From: JAGIBJ01 sp032119595 | GTDB taxonomy: Bacteria; Actinomycetota; Thermoleophilia; Solirubrobacterales; Solirubrobacteraceae | NCBI GenBank assembly: GCA_032119595.1 | Contig: JAUMBQ010000006.1 | Location: 372,001-436,000 of the forward strand | Reading direction: 5' to 3' | DNA: 64,000 nucleotides | Part shown: positions 25,234 through 34,582 of the stretch, piece by piece | Position numbering within the stretch: position 1 is the first letter of the stretch | Layout: each line of letters starts with the position of its first letter | Position numbers and translations under genes: made by a program | Notes under the pieces: generated by a model | Databases searched by the model: none | Seen by the model: the letters and a program-made list of their open reading frames with translations, nothing else | Told to the model about the DNA's origin: nothing

Positions 25234-25914
25234 ATGGCTTACCAGTCCGACACGCTGATCCAGGTCGTCCAGCTCCGCACGATCAACGCCTACCTCGTGC
25301 GCGAGGACGACGGCCTCACGCTGATCGACGGGATGATGGGTAACCAGTCGCGGCGAATCCTCGCGGCCGCCAAGGCCGCCGGGGCCCCGATCAAGCGCAT
25401 TGTGCTCACGCACGCCCACCCGGATCACGTCGGCGCGGTCGACAAGCTCATCGCCGCGCTGCCGGGGGTCGAGTTCATCGTCGGCACCAGGGAGGCCAAG
25501 ACGCTGAACGCCAAGCCCAAAGCCGAGCCCGGCGAGCCGAAGGGCAAGCTGCTTCCACAGGCCGGTGGCGTGAAGTCGACGCCGACCCGCTTGGTCAACG
25601 ACGGCGACACCATCGGCTCACTCCAGGTTCACGCCGCTCCGGGTCACAGCGTCGGACACCTCGCGTTCCTGGACACGCGCGACCGCAGCCTGTTCTGCGG
25701 CGACGCATTTTCGACGATCGGCGGGGTCGCGACGACGGCTGGCCCGTACTGGCGCTTTCCACTCCCCGGCCTGTTCACCTGGCACAAGCCGACCGAACTC
25801 GAAAGCGCGAAGCGGCTCGCCGCGTTGAACCCTGCTCGTCTCGCGCCCGGCCACGGTGCCGTGATCGAGTCGCCCGCGGCGGCGATCAGCGCCGCGATCG
25901 CGCGGAGTTCCTAG
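25234..25914 (+). CDS. metallo-beta-lactamase-fold hydrolase (glyoxalase II-like)
   Basis: 226 residues, short single-domain form. The metal motif HAHPDHVGA is intact, with further ligands in APGHSVGH, CGDAFST and a final APGHGAVI. It resembles generic MBL hydrolases near glyoxalase II; thioester or lactone hydrolysis are options. It starts 4 bases after the flippase-like gene and is probably cotranscribed with it. It converges on the SDR gene, leaving only 8 bases. Confidence 0.92.
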   Translation: MAYQSDTLIQVVQLRTINAYLVREDDGLTLIDGMMGNQSRRILAAAKAAGAPIKRIVLTHAHPDHVGAVDKLIAALPGVEFIVGTREAKTLNAKPKAEPGEPKGKLLPQAGGVKSTPTRLVNDGDTIGSLQVHAAPGHSVGHLAFLDTRDRSLFCGDAFSTIGGVATTAGPYWRFPLPGLFTWHKPTELESAKRLAALNPARLAPGHGAVIESPAAAISAAIARSS

Positions 25915-25922
25915 GCGATCAC

Positions 25923-26885
25923 CTAGAGCGCGCTCGCGAGCCCGTCAGCCAGCGTGCGCGGGCGATAGTCGAGTTCACGAGTCGCCTTGGCGTGCGACGC
26001 GTAGTAGGTGACGCCATCGGAGGCCGCGATGGCCTCGCGCATGTTCTTGGGCATGCCGATCACCGGCCCGACGACCGGGCCCGCTGGAGCCAACGCTCGA
26101 AGGAGCCGCGTCGGCACCGTGAACCGTGGCGGCTTGCGACCGCCGAGGACTGACGCGCGTTCGATCAGCTCACCGAGGGTCGCCGACTCGCCGGAGAGCA
26201 CGTACTGATGACCGACGCCGCCCTTCTCGAGGGCCAGAATGATGCCGGACGCAACGTCGTCCACATGCACCATGCTCACGCCGAGGGTCGTGAGGGCTGC
26301 AGCAGGAAGCTTGCCCTGCGCGGCGCGGACCAGGGTGGCGCCGATCTCAGAATGGTCGCGCGGGCCGTAGACCGCTCCGGGCTGCACGATCACGATCGGT
26401 GCGCCATCTCGGGCGTACTCGAGGGCGATCTGATGTGCGTGGTACTTCGTCTCGTCGTAGGCCGAGAGGAACCCGGCGGCCGGGTCGCGCTCGTACGTCT
26501 CGTCGACCTCTCGACCACCGGTGTCGCCAAAGACGCCCACCGTCGAGACGTAGACGATCTTCTCGACGCCGGATCGCACCAGGCCCTCGAGCACGTTCGC
26601 GGTGCCTTCGACGTTCGCTTGGTGGAGCATCTCGCGATCGGCCGACGACACCCCGATCCGATAGATCGCCGCGCCGTGAATCGCGACATCACAGCCGTGG
26701 GCGGCCAGGGCGATCCCGTCGGCCGTGGACAGATCCCCCTCGACCAGTTCGGCACCGACGCGCCGCAGGTCGTGCGCCTTTTCGGGTGTCCGCACCAGCG
26801 CCACCACGTCATGCCCGAGGTCACGGAGCTGGCGCGCGACGGCGCCGCCGATGAATCCCGTTCCCCCGGTGAGAAAGACCCGCAT
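25923..26885 (-). CDS. extended short-chain dehydrogenase / NAD-dependent epimerase-like protein
   Basis: 320 residues from the ATG at 26883-26885. The N-terminus VFLTGGTGFIG is the NAD(P)-binding TGxxGxxG motif. The catalytic set is visible as the S-T of VSTVGVFGD and YDETKYHAH, with the YxxxK pair. It resembles dihydroflavonol reductase/3-beta-HSD-like extended SDRs that reduce or epimerise sugar- or sterol-like substrates. An upstream GTG/ATG would add 11 residues, but the domain begins at the chosen Met. Confidence 0.94.
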   Translation of the reverse strand: MRVFLTGGTGFIGGAVARQLRDLGHDVVALVRTPEKAHDLRRVGAELVEGDLSTADGIALAAHGCDVAIHGAAIYRIGVSSADREMLHQANVEGTANVLEGLVRSGVEKIVYVSTVGVFGDTGGREVDETYERDPAAGFLSAYDETKYHAHQIALEYARDGAPIVIVQPGAVYGPRDHSEIGATLVRAAQGKLPAAALTTLGVSMVHVDDVASGIILALEKGGVGHQYVLSGESATLGELIERASVLGGRKPPRFTVPTRLLRALAPAGPVVGPVIGMPKNMREAIAASDGVTYYASHAKATRELDYRPRTLADGLASAL

Positions 26886-27104
26886 GGCAGCAATCCTAGA
26901 CCTGCCGCAGCCCGCCACGATCCCCGCAATTCACGGGATCTTGGAGTGTTGCGGCGCCAAGGGCTCGTACGACCGGGGGACGAATGAGGCGCACCGCCGC
27001 CCGCCACGCGGCGGGCGGACCGCCGCTGGCCGGCCACTCGACGCCCGCCACGCGGTGAACGGCCAAAAGGTGTCGCCAGAACAACACATTCTGGCCGCTC
27101 ACCG

Positions 27105-27136
27105 CCGACCCGGCCGCTCACCGACCCGGCCGCTCA
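27105..27136. repeat. 16-bp tandem duplication across the DUF2235 stop codon
   Basis: CCGACCCGGCCGCTCA occurs twice in a row (27105-27120 and 27121-27136). The second copy contains the stop codon (TCA on this strand, 27134-27136) of the DUF2235 gene. Confidence 0.8.
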
Positions 27137-29260
27137 CCGCTCGCGTCGGCTACTGAACCATCCGGCGACTTCGTGGGTGACCCAGAGGAGCAGCAGGGCC
27201 GCGACGAGGACGGCTCCGACGATGACGGCGACGCCGGCCACCGCGGCGAGTCCCAGCAGCACCCACCGTAGGTTCGCGCCGCCGAGCGCCCAGGCCACCA
27301 TCATCAGGATGGTCTGGAACGAGAAGGCCAGCACCATCACCGCGTAGCCGAGCCCGAGGAGGTTCATCTTCCAGGCTGGGCGCGGATACGGGGTGCGAAT
27401 GCTCCGGCCCCGTGTCATGCGTCCGAAGGCGCGGGCAGGGAGCCGCGCCCCGAGCACCGCCACGCTGAGGATCGCGGCCAGCAAGAAGAGCTGCGCCCAG
27501 CCATACGACGCGTGCGAGGTCGACACGTCTTCACGGGCCCAGCGCTCGAATCGCGCGTTGGCATCGTGGAACTGGAAGGAGATCGGGAGCTGGTCGACCA
27601 GCAGGTTCAGCCCTTTGTCCCAGGCATCGAGCAGACGCCAACCGGCCGAGCCCGGCGTCGCCAGGGCTCCGGCCATGGCCAGACTCACGAGCGCGACCGC
27701 AGCAATCAGCGAGAACTGCAGCAGGAGCGCAAGCGGCCGGGGCCCATTCCCCCGCTCCCAGGGCGATACGGGAATCCCACGCTGCGGCCCCTTGATCCTC
27801 CTGGAATAGAGCTTCACGGTCCCGTGCTCGCGAGGCTTTGGCGCCGGCCGGCGCACCTTGCCATCGGGCTGGTCCTCACCGATCCAACCCTCCCCGTCGA
27901 CCTTGGTCGGATCGCGAAGCAGCATCCCCGTGAGCGCCCAGGCCGGCTGCGCGCGGAGCTGATCGCCGATCACCTCGACCATGGTCGCCTCCTCCTTGTC
28001 GAAGCGATCGGGGAGCTTCGTGAGCCGCAGCCCCCAGTCGATGGCCTCGTCGGTCATCCAGTGGAGGGTCGGCCACGAGAGCAGCGAGGTTTCCGACGGC
28101 TTACTGCCGCCAATGTCGGAGTGCACGCCGCGGAACCACACCTGCTTGAGGGTCTGGTCCGAGCGCACCCGTCCGTCGAAGTCGCGTGGCCGGAACTGCC
28201 GCCGGTGCTCGTCGAGGGCCAAGGCATGCCGGACGTGCCGGTACCGGTTCTTGTAGATCGTCGGCGCGCTCGAGATGCGCGTGCGCGCCACCGGCAGGAT
28301 CCCAACGGAGTCGACGGTGTCCCAGGCCCCGATGAAGTGAATCGGGGCGTCCCTCCCGATCGGGGTGGTGAACTGCGCCCTGATCTGCGCCGCGACTGCC
28401 TCGCGGCTGATCTTCGCCGGGCGACCCTGTGCTCCGGGCTGCTTGCGGGACCGCTGGCTCGTTGCGGCACCCAGCGCCTCGATCGCGCGAACGGCCGGGC
28501 TCGCGGCTCGCGGCGCCGCTCGCGCCTCGGTGCGCACCACTGGCTTTTCGGCCGTCCGCGGCGCCCTTGCGTCGGGATCAAGCAACGACGACCCGTCGTC
28601 CTGCGGCACCGGATTCGGCACGGCATCCTCGCCCAACATGCCGTGGAGCCCCACGTATTCCCTCACCGCGCTGGCGTCGAACTGGTCGCTCGCCTTCGCG
28701 AAGTACACGCTGAGCAGCGTTGGCAGCAGCACCTCGTGTTCGGGCCGGATCAGCCCGAACAGATTCACCATGCCCCCGACCGCTCGCACCGTGAAGGCTC
28801 CGCGGGAGAACCCGAAGAGGTAGATCTCGTCGCTGGTCTCGCCACGGCCCGCGTCGTGGCGACCGTACTCGCGACAGAGGAAGAGATAGGCCTGCCCGAT
28901 GTTGTCGTAGATCCCCGACCCGAGCGCGAGCCCAGCGACCCTCCGGCCGAACTCGGTGACGATTCCGCAGACGCCGGTCGGCGGGAGCCCGGCTCCGGCA
29001 CCGACACCCGGGTCGTAATAGAGCACCTGCTCGGGCGCTGGAGGATGCTGTGCGGCGCCCCGCTCGCGCTCGGCCTGAAGGCGGTGGTAGAGCTGAACGA
29101 CGTTCGTGTCCTTCACGCCGCCCGTCAGGGTGTTGTTCGTCCCGTCGCAGCAAACGACGATCTGGCGGTGATCGGACGGCCCCGGCGGCGCCTCGACGGA
29201 CCGGTTCCCAGTGCGGTCTTGGCGCGCTTCCACTCGCTCACCATAGACGCAGCCACCCAC
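27134..29260 (-). CDS. DUF2235 (Tle1-like phospholipase fold) membrane protein
   Basis: 708 residues from a GTG (an in-frame GTG at 29233 is also possible). The DUF2235 opening VVCCDGTNNT, YYDPGVGAGAG and the lipase elbow FGFSRGAFTVRAVGG (GxSxG type) are present; the fold is that of Tle1 phospholipases. A disordered Arg/Ala-rich insert lies near residue 235-280. Four membrane helices occupy the last 200 residues, unlike soluble T6SS effectors. An internal membrane lipase/esterase role is an inference. The gene is divergent from a tetR. Confidence 0.87.
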   Translation of the reverse strand: MGGCVYGERVEARQDRTGNRSVEAPPGPSDHRQIVVCCDGTNNTLTGGVKDTNVVQLYHRLQAERERGAAQHPPAPEQVLYYDPGVGAGAGLPPTGVCGIVTEFGRRVAGLALGSGIYDNIGQAYLFLCREYGRHDAGRGETSDEIYLFGFSRGAFTVRAVGGMVNLFGLIRPEHEVLLPTLLSVYFAKASDQFDASAVREYVGLHGMLGEDAVPNPVPQDDGSSLLDPDARAPRTAEKPVVRTEARAAPRAASPAVRAIEALGAATSQRSRKQPGAQGRPAKISREAVAAQIRAQFTTPIGRDAPIHFIGAWDTVDSVGILPVARTRISSAPTIYKNRYRHVRHALALDEHRRQFRPRDFDGRVRSDQTLKQVWFRGVHSDIGGSKPSETSLLSWPTLHWMTDEAIDWGLRLTKLPDRFDKEEATMVEVIGDQLRAQPAWALTGMLLRDPTKVDGEGWIGEDQPDGKVRRPAPKPREHGTVKLYSRRIKGPQRGIPVSPWERGNGPRPLALLLQFSLIAAVALVSLAMAGALATPGSAGWRLLDAWDKGLNLLVDQLPISFQFHDANARFERWAREDVSTSHASYGWAQLFLLAAILSVAVLGARLPARAFGRMTRGRSIRTPYPRPAWKMNLLGLGYAVMVLAFSFQTILMMVAWALGGANLRWVLLGLAAVAGVAVIVGAVLVAALLLLWVTHEVAGWFSSRRER

Positions 29261-29321
29261 GTCCTGTCAGTGGAACGCACCTCCAGAACCGTCTGAGGCG
29301 CGGTCAGTTACAGTCGTGTAT

Positions 29322-30035
29322 ATGGACCCTTCGACCCCGCCTGCGCGCAAGAAAGACGGCCGGAGGGAGCGCACCGCGAAGGCCATCGGGACCGCCGCAT
29401 CCGCCTTGTTCTTCGAGCAGGGCGTCGCCCGCACCACGATCGACGAAATCGCCGACGCCGCTGGCGTCTCCGTCGGCTCGGTCTACGTGCATTTCGGCAG
29501 CAAAGAGGCGCTTTACCTCAAGCTGGTCGAGGATGCCGCCGCGGTCAACGCGCGCTACGTGGCCGAGGCTGAGCCGTCGGACTCACCGATGCAGCGCGTC
29601 TTCAACGCCGGCGACGCCTACGTGCGGTTCGCCCTTGAGAATCCGGTCCAGTTCCGGTTGATCTCGATGCAGGTCAACCAGCCGAGTTCGAACCCGGACC
29701 TTGAGGAAGCCCGCAAGCGCATCACCGAGCGCGTCGAGGCGCGGCTCACCGCGATCGGGCTCGACCTCGGCGCGGCCATGGCTGCCGGCGAGCTGGACAC
29801 GATGCCCGTCGAGACCGCCGTCAAGTTCCTCTGGGCGACCTGGTCGGCGGTCATCGGCCTCACGCTGCGCACCGACCGCCTGAGGATCAGTCCCGAGGAG
29901 CTGCAGGTGACCCTGGCGATCGCCCGCAACGTGCTCGCACGCGGGATGGGCGGCGATATCAGCGGCGACCAACTCTTCGAGAATCTCGGCGTTCGGTGGA
30001 CCCCGGGCGCCGAAACAGACGCCGATCGCACCTAA
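29322..30035 (+). CDS. TetR-family transcriptional regulator
   Basis: 237 residues from the ATG at 29322 (a GTG two codons earlier is possible). The helix-turn-helix at about residues 30-70 includes TTIDEIADAAGVSVGSVYVH. A TetR_C-type ligand domain follows. It is divergent from the DUF2235 gene with 61 bases between starts, and may regulate it. No clear palindrome was found in that gap. Confidence 0.92.
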   Translation: MDPSTPPARKKDGRRERTAKAIGTAASALFFEQGVARTTIDEIADAAGVSVGSVYVHFGSKEALYLKLVEDAAAVNARYVAEAEPSDSPMQRVFNAGDAYVRFALENPVQFRLISMQVNQPSSNPDLEEARKRITERVEARLTAIGLDLGAAMAAGELDTMPVETAVKFLWATWSAVIGLTLRTDRLRISPEELQVTLAIARNVLARGMGGDISGDQLFENLGVRWTPGAETDADRT

Positions 30036-30099
30036 CGCGCGACCGGCTTGCCTCGACATGCGCGTGCCCTCGCGCTGAACGCCGGAACGAGCCCGGCGC

Positions 30100-30130
30100 G
30101 TGGCGCTTAGCTCGGGTGGCGCTTAGCTCG
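30100..30130. repeat. 16-bp-period duplication at the tatA stop
   Basis: GTGGCGCTTAGCTCG occurs at 30100-30114 and again at 30116-30130. The second copy contains the stop codon of tatA (30123-30125). Confidence 0.8.
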
Positions 30131-30371
30131 CGTGATGCTCAGCGTTCGCCGCGGCGACGCCTGCCGTGATGGGCTGCGCCGGAGCGACCGTCGCGCGATC
30201 AGCCGTGAACGCCGAGGTGTCGAGGGCGTCCGAGCTGGAGCCGATGGCGGACTTGAACTCGCGCAGACCCTTGCCCAGGGAGCGCCCCGCGTCCGGCAGA
30301 CGCTTGGGGCCGAGCACCACGAGGGCGATCACGAGGACGATGACGAGTTCCATGGGGCCGATATTGGGCAT
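30123..30371 (-). CDS. tatA: Sec-independent translocase subunit TatA
   Basis: 82 residues from the ATG at 30369-30371 (an upstream frame would add 29 residues unlike TatA). The single N-terminal membrane helix MELVIVLVIALVVLG, then PKRLPDAGRSLGKGLREFK as the amphipathic helix, are textbook TatA/E. It forms the pore-building subunit of twin-arginine export. No tatB or tatC is near. The 3' end of the gene is duplicated, with the stop codon inside the second copy. Confidence 0.93.
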   Translation of the reverse strand: MPNIGPMELVIVLVIALVVLGPKRLPDAGRSLGKGLREFKSAIGSSSDALDTSAFTADRATVAPAQPITAGVAAANAEHHAS

Positions 30372-30521
30372 GAGCCAGTTCTTTCGATGAAGTGATTCGT
30401 CGCACCTATCGGACGCGACCAGGTGTTCCAGTAGAGCAGCCTTCTCTGCAAACGCCATGGTGACAGCCGGATGTTTCCGGCTTGTTCACTGATGCGTTCG
30501 GGAGCCGTAACCTCCCTCGGG

Positions 30522-31325
30522 ATGACCGCCCACCCCGGAACCGCGGCGGAGCAGCCGATTCCCGCCAGCGGGACGCTTGCGATCCCCGGCGAGGGTGAGG
30601 TGCGCGTTTGGTGGGCTTCAACCCGCGTTCCGACCTCCACGGTGGAGGCTCTTCGTGCGGATCTCGACGACGAGACGATGGGACGCGTCAACGCCATGGT
30701 CCGCGACGCCGACCGCACGCGCGGCATCCTCGCCCACGGGCTCCTGCGACGCCTCGTGTCCGCCTACACCGGTCAGGAGCCTGCTGCGGTGACGCTCACG
30801 CGCGCCTGCGCGAGTTGCGGCGCCACCGACCATGGCAAGCCGATGCTCCTTGCGCGCGGAGGAGGCGGTCGCCCACCACTCCAGTTCAATCTCGCGCATT
30901 CGGGCGAGATCGTCGCGGTCGCGCTCGCAGGCCCGTCGACGCCGATCGGCGTCGACGTCGAGAGCCTCCAGGAAGACTTCGACTGGGCACCCACACGCCG
31001 CCACGTCTTCACCGACGATGAGTGGGACACCACCTGCGCCGATGCCGACCCTTCCGCGGCACGGTTCGCGCTCTGGGCGCGCAAGGAAGCGGCCGCCAAG
31101 GCCACGGGGCACGGACTTGCGATCGACCTGGTGCGCGTCCCGATCTCGCGGGAACCGCATGGCGATGGCGCGCGACGCGGCCGGCTCCAGGCGACCGAAC
31201 GGGCCTACGAACTCCTCGTGACCGATGTCGTCACGGCTCCAGGCACCGCGGCGGCCGTCGCAACCGTGGGGACCGGGCGCGCGCCGATCGTGCGCGTCGC
31301 GCGGGCCGCGCTCGTGACCGAGTAG
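30522..31325 (+). CDS. 4'-phosphopantetheinyl transferase (Sfp-type)
   Basis: 267 residues from the ATG at 30522. The Sfp signatures are visible: GKPML, FNLAHSGEIVAVAL, IGVDVES (magnesium-binding Asp and Glu) and WARKEAAAKATG. It transfers phosphopantetheine from CoA to a serine of carrier proteins. It ends 48 bases from the end of the FadD32/Pks13-like operon, convergently, so it is the obvious activator of that synthase's three ACPs. The Cys-x-x-Cys-like pair near residue 90 (CASCG) may be structural. Confidence 0.93.
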   Translation: MTAHPGTAAEQPIPASGTLAIPGEGEVRVWWASTRVPTSTVEALRADLDDETMGRVNAMVRDADRTRGILAHGLLRRLVSAYTGQEPAAVTLTRACASCGATDHGKPMLLARGGGGRPPLQFNLAHSGEIVAVALAGPSTPIGVDVESLQEDFDWAPTRRHVFTDDEWDTTCADADPSAARFALWARKEAAAKATGHGLAIDLVRVPISREPHGDGARRGRLQATERAYELLVTDVVTAPGTAAAVATVGTGRAPIVRVARAALVTE

Positions 31326-31373
31326 ACGCCACGAGGCGCCGGCCCGGCGCTGAGACCGGGCCCTGGCCTGGTC

Positions 31374-33002
31374 TCAGGTGCCCTTCGAGACGCCGCCGTC
31401 GGCGTGGCCCGAATGCTGGTGATGGAGTTCTTCCACCTCATGGAAGGCCGACGCCGCCGCCACGGCCGCATCCATCGGGGTCGTGGACTCGGGGATCTCG
31501 TCGTCGACCGGGATCGGCTCGCCCTTGGCCGCCAACGCCGCATCCTCAGCCGCGCGAAGCGCGGCGAACTCGATCGCTTGCTCCTTGGTGGTGAGCGTGA
31601 GCCACGAGACGATCGCGCCGAGGATCATGATGACCGTCGCCACGATCAACCCCAGGTGGTACCCGGTCACGAAGGCCTCGGTTTCGTTGACGCCGCTGTC
31701 GATCGCGTGCTGGCGACGGACCACCAGCACGGCGCCGATCGCGACGATGCCGAGGACACCGGAGATCTCACGCGCAGTACTCACGATCGCGGAGCCACCG
31801 CCGGCCTTTTCGTGCGGGAGCCGGTCGAGCACCGCCGACGTCATCGGCGTCGTGAGGCCGGACCCGAGCCCGACGACGCACAGGCCTGCCAGGAAGCGGA
31901 TCGGCGGGTCGTCGGCGCCGATGAACACGCCCATGAGCAGGCCGACCGCGATCAGCATCATGCCGAACGCGACGGTGATGTTGACCCCGACTGCGTTCGC
32001 CATCTTGGCTCCGATCGGCACCGTGACCCCGATGGCGATGGCGAGCGGCAGGTAGAACAGGCCGGCGTCGAACGGACTGAGCTTCAGGATGTCCTGGAGG
32101 AACAGGGCCGTGAAGAAGAGCACACCGTTGATGCCGAGGCCCCAGATGATCTGCGCGGCGACGCCACCGCTGAAGATGCGGTCCTTGAAGAGGACAAGGT
32201 CGACCAGGGGGAAGCGCGTGGCCTTCTCGGTGCGGATGAAGATCCACGCCGAGATCACGCCGACGGCGATGCTCCCGAGGACGAACGCGGACGTGAACCC
32301 ATGCTCCTGGCCGTGGACCAGCACGAAGGTGAACGCGAAGAGCGAAAGCGTCGACGTGATCAAGCCGGGGAAATCCAGCTTGGCGATCAGCTCAGGGCGC
32401 TCAGGCAGCGCGATGTGCTCCGGCGGTACGGTTTTGCGGACCATCGCGATGGCGGCGATGCCGATCGGGATGTTGAGGAAGAAGATCCAGCTCCAGTGCG
32501 CGACTTCGACGATTGCGCCGCCGACAATCGGGCCGAGCGCGATCGCGCTCGCAATCGAGGCCGTCCAGATCCCGACCGCCAAATGGCGCTTTTCCGTGTC
32601 GACATCGTTGGCCAGCACCGCGCCGGTTGCCGGGAGGACCAGCGCGCCGCCGACGCCCTGAAGCACGCGCGCGAGGACCAGGAGGGGGCCGTTCGGGGCA
32701 AAGCCGGCGAAGATCGAGGCGAGGACGAAGATCACCATGCCGGTGATCAAGATCTGGCGCCGCCCGAAGAGATCGGTCAGGCGCCCGCCGACCATCAACA
32801 GGCTGGAGAACGCCAGGATGTAGCTCGTGCCGACCCACTGCAGGCCGGTGAGGGAGAGACCGAGATCCTCCTTCAACGACGAGAGCGCAATGTTGAGGAC
32901 CGTGTTGTCGAGCCCGGTGATGAACGCGCACAGAACGAGCGCGACCATGAGCAGCGAGTGCTTTGCGTAGGGCTCCGTGCCCGGAGGGGCTGCGACACTC
33001 AC
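31374..33002 (-). CDS. MFS transporter, DHA2 family, last gene of the lipid-synthase operon
   Basis: 542 residues from a GTG that overlaps the carboxyltransferase stop (GTGA). About 14 membrane helices; FITGLDNTVLNIALSSL (helix 1), GGRLTDLFGRRQ (loop 2-3) and ARVLQGVGGALVLPA are family motifs. It is close in type to drug/lipid exporters. As the last gene of an acyl ligase-PKS-carboxyltransferase operon it most likely exports the lipid product, or protects the cell from it. Mycobacterial loci of the same gene order use MmpL3 for export. Confidence 0.94.
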   Translation of the reverse strand: MSVAAPPGTEPYAKHSLLMVALVLCAFITGLDNTVLNIALSSLKEDLGLSLTGLQWVGTSYILAFSSLLMVGGRLTDLFGRRQILITGMVIFVLASIFAGFAPNGPLLVLARVLQGVGGALVLPATGAVLANDVDTEKRHLAVGIWTASIASAIALGPIVGGAIVEVAHWSWIFFLNIPIGIAAIAMVRKTVPPEHIALPERPELIAKLDFPGLITSTLSLFAFTFVLVHGQEHGFTSAFVLGSIAVGVISAWIFIRTEKATRFPLVDLVLFKDRIFSGGVAAQIIWGLGINGVLFFTALFLQDILKLSPFDAGLFYLPLAIAIGVTVPIGAKMANAVGVNITVAFGMMLIAVGLLMGVFIGADDPPIRFLAGLCVVGLGSGLTTPMTSAVLDRLPHEKAGGGSAIVSTAREISGVLGIVAIGAVLVVRRQHAIDSGVNETEAFVTGYHLGLIVATVIMILGAIVSWLTLTTKEQAIEFAALRAAEDAALAAKGEPIPVDDEIPESTTPMDAAVAAASAFHEVEELHHQHSGHADGGVSKGT

Positions 33003-34582
33003 AACGGGATGTTTCCGTGCGAGCGCAGGGGGGCGTCGCTGCGACGCCCTTCCATCAGGTCGAGCCCGCGGGCGATCTCCATACGGGTCTCGTGCGGCGC
33101 AATCACCTTGTCGACCCAGCCGCGCTCGGCGGCAGGGATCGGCGAGAGGTGCTCGTCTCGGTAGTCGGCGAGCAGCTCGTTGTAGAGCGTTTCGACATCC
33201 TCACCCGCCTGAATCGCGCGCATGAGTTCGCGGCCATGCACGATCTTGACGCCGCCCTTCTCGCCCATGACCGCGATCTCAGCGGTCGGCCACGCAAGGT
33301 TGATGTCGTTGTCGCTGTGCTTGGAGCCCATGGTGGCGTACGCGCCGCCGTAGGCCTTGCGCAGGGTGACGGTGACGGTCGGCACCTTGGCCTCAGCGTA
33401 GCTGTAGAACAGCTTGGCTCCTCGACGGATCGCCCCGCCGCGCTCCTGCTCGAGGCCCGGCAGGTAGCCCGGGACGTCGACGAAGGTCACGATGGGCAGG
33501 TTGAAGGCGTCGCAGGTGCGCAGGAACCGCGCGGCCTTTTCGCCGGCGTCGATGTTGAGCGTGCCGGCGTTGACGGCTGGCTGGTTGGCGATGATGCCGA
33601 CCGCCCGGCCCTCGATGCGGCCGAAGCCGATGATCATGCTCCGCCCCCACTTCGCATGCATCTCGAAGAAGTCGCCGTCATCGACCACACGCTCGATCAC
33701 CTCGAGCACGTCGTAGGCCTTGGTGCCCTCGATGGGCACGATCGAGTCGAGTTCGTAGTCCCGCTCGGAAAACTCGCGGGAGGTCTGGTTCGCGAACCGC
33801 GGAGGTTCGACGACGTTGTTGCTCGGCAAGAACGAGAGCAGGCGGCGACATGAGAGCAGCGACTCCTCGTCGTTGTCGTCCACGTGGTGGCAGTTCCCGG
33901 TGATGGCGTTGATCTCCGCGCCACCGAGTTCCTCCATCGTGGTCTCCTCGCCCGTGACCTCGCGAACGATCTCGGGGCCCGTGAGGAACATGTGCGACGT
34001 GCCGTCGACCATGAAGATGAAGTCGCCCATCGCCGGTGAGTAGACGGCGCCGCCGGCGCACGTGCCCATGATCAGCGTGATCTGCGGGACGACACCGGAC
34101 AGGTCGACGTTCTTCTTGCCGACGATCTGGAAGTTGGAGAGGGCCGTGACGCCCTCTTGGATGCGGGCGCCGCCGGAGTCCGCGAGGCCGACGATCGGGC
34201 ACCCGGTGTCCTGGGCGAGTTCCATGATCCGCACCATCTTCTGCGCGAACGTCTGGCCGACGCTCCCGCCCATGACGGTGGCGTCCTGCGAGAAGACACA
34301 AACGGGGCGTCCGTCGATCAGCGCGCGGCCCGTAACGACGCCGTCACCGTACGGACGCTGTTCACCGGCACCGTCGGCGGAGCGCAGCGGTGCACGCCGC
34401 AGCCGACCGACTTCGACGAACGTGCCGGGATCGACGAGCAGGTCGATCCGCTCGCGGGCCGTGAGCTTGCCCTTGGCGTGGTGCTTCTCGATCGACCCGG
34501 GCTTGCCGGGGTACAGGGACTCCTCACGACGAGCGCGGAGCCCGTCGATCGATTCCTGCATGGTCGGCTGGGTGCGGCTCAC
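32999..34582 (-). CDS. acyl-CoA carboxylase carboxyltransferase (AccD/PccB-like)
   Basis: 527 residues from a GTG overlapping the synthase stop by 4 bases. It has both crotonase-like halves of a biotin-dependent carboxyltransferase: GLADSGGARIQEG and MGTCAGGAVYSP (oxyanion and CoA sites) in the N half, and VDVPGYLPGLEQERGG, RKAYGGAYATMGSK in the C half. It would carboxylate acetyl-, propionyl- or a longer acyl-CoA with biotin carried by an AccA-type subunit encoded elsewhere. Its place in the operon suggests it makes the extender unit for the synthase, as AccD4 does for Pks13. Confidence 0.96.
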   Translation of the reverse strand: MSRTQPTMQESIDGLRARREESLYPGKPGSIEKHHAKGKLTARERIDLLVDPGTFVEVGRLRRAPLRSADGAGEQRPYGDGVVTGRALIDGRPVCVFSQDATVMGGSVGQTFAQKMVRIMELAQDTGCPIVGLADSGGARIQEGVTALSNFQIVGKKNVDLSGVVPQITLIMGTCAGGAVYSPAMGDFIFMVDGTSHMFLTGPEIVREVTGEETTMEELGGAEINAITGNCHHVDDNDEESLLSCRRLLSFLPSNNVVEPPRFANQTSREFSERDYELDSIVPIEGTKAYDVLEVIERVVDDGDFFEMHAKWGRSMIIGFGRIEGRAVGIIANQPAVNAGTLNIDAGEKAARFLRTCDAFNLPIVTFVDVPGYLPGLEQERGGAIRRGAKLFYSYAEAKVPTVTVTLRKAYGGAYATMGSKHSDNDINLAWPTAEIAVMGEKGGVKIVHGRELMRAIQAGEDVETLYNELLADYRDEHLSPIPAAERGWVDKVIAPHETRMEIARGLDLMEGRRSDAPLRSHGNIPL

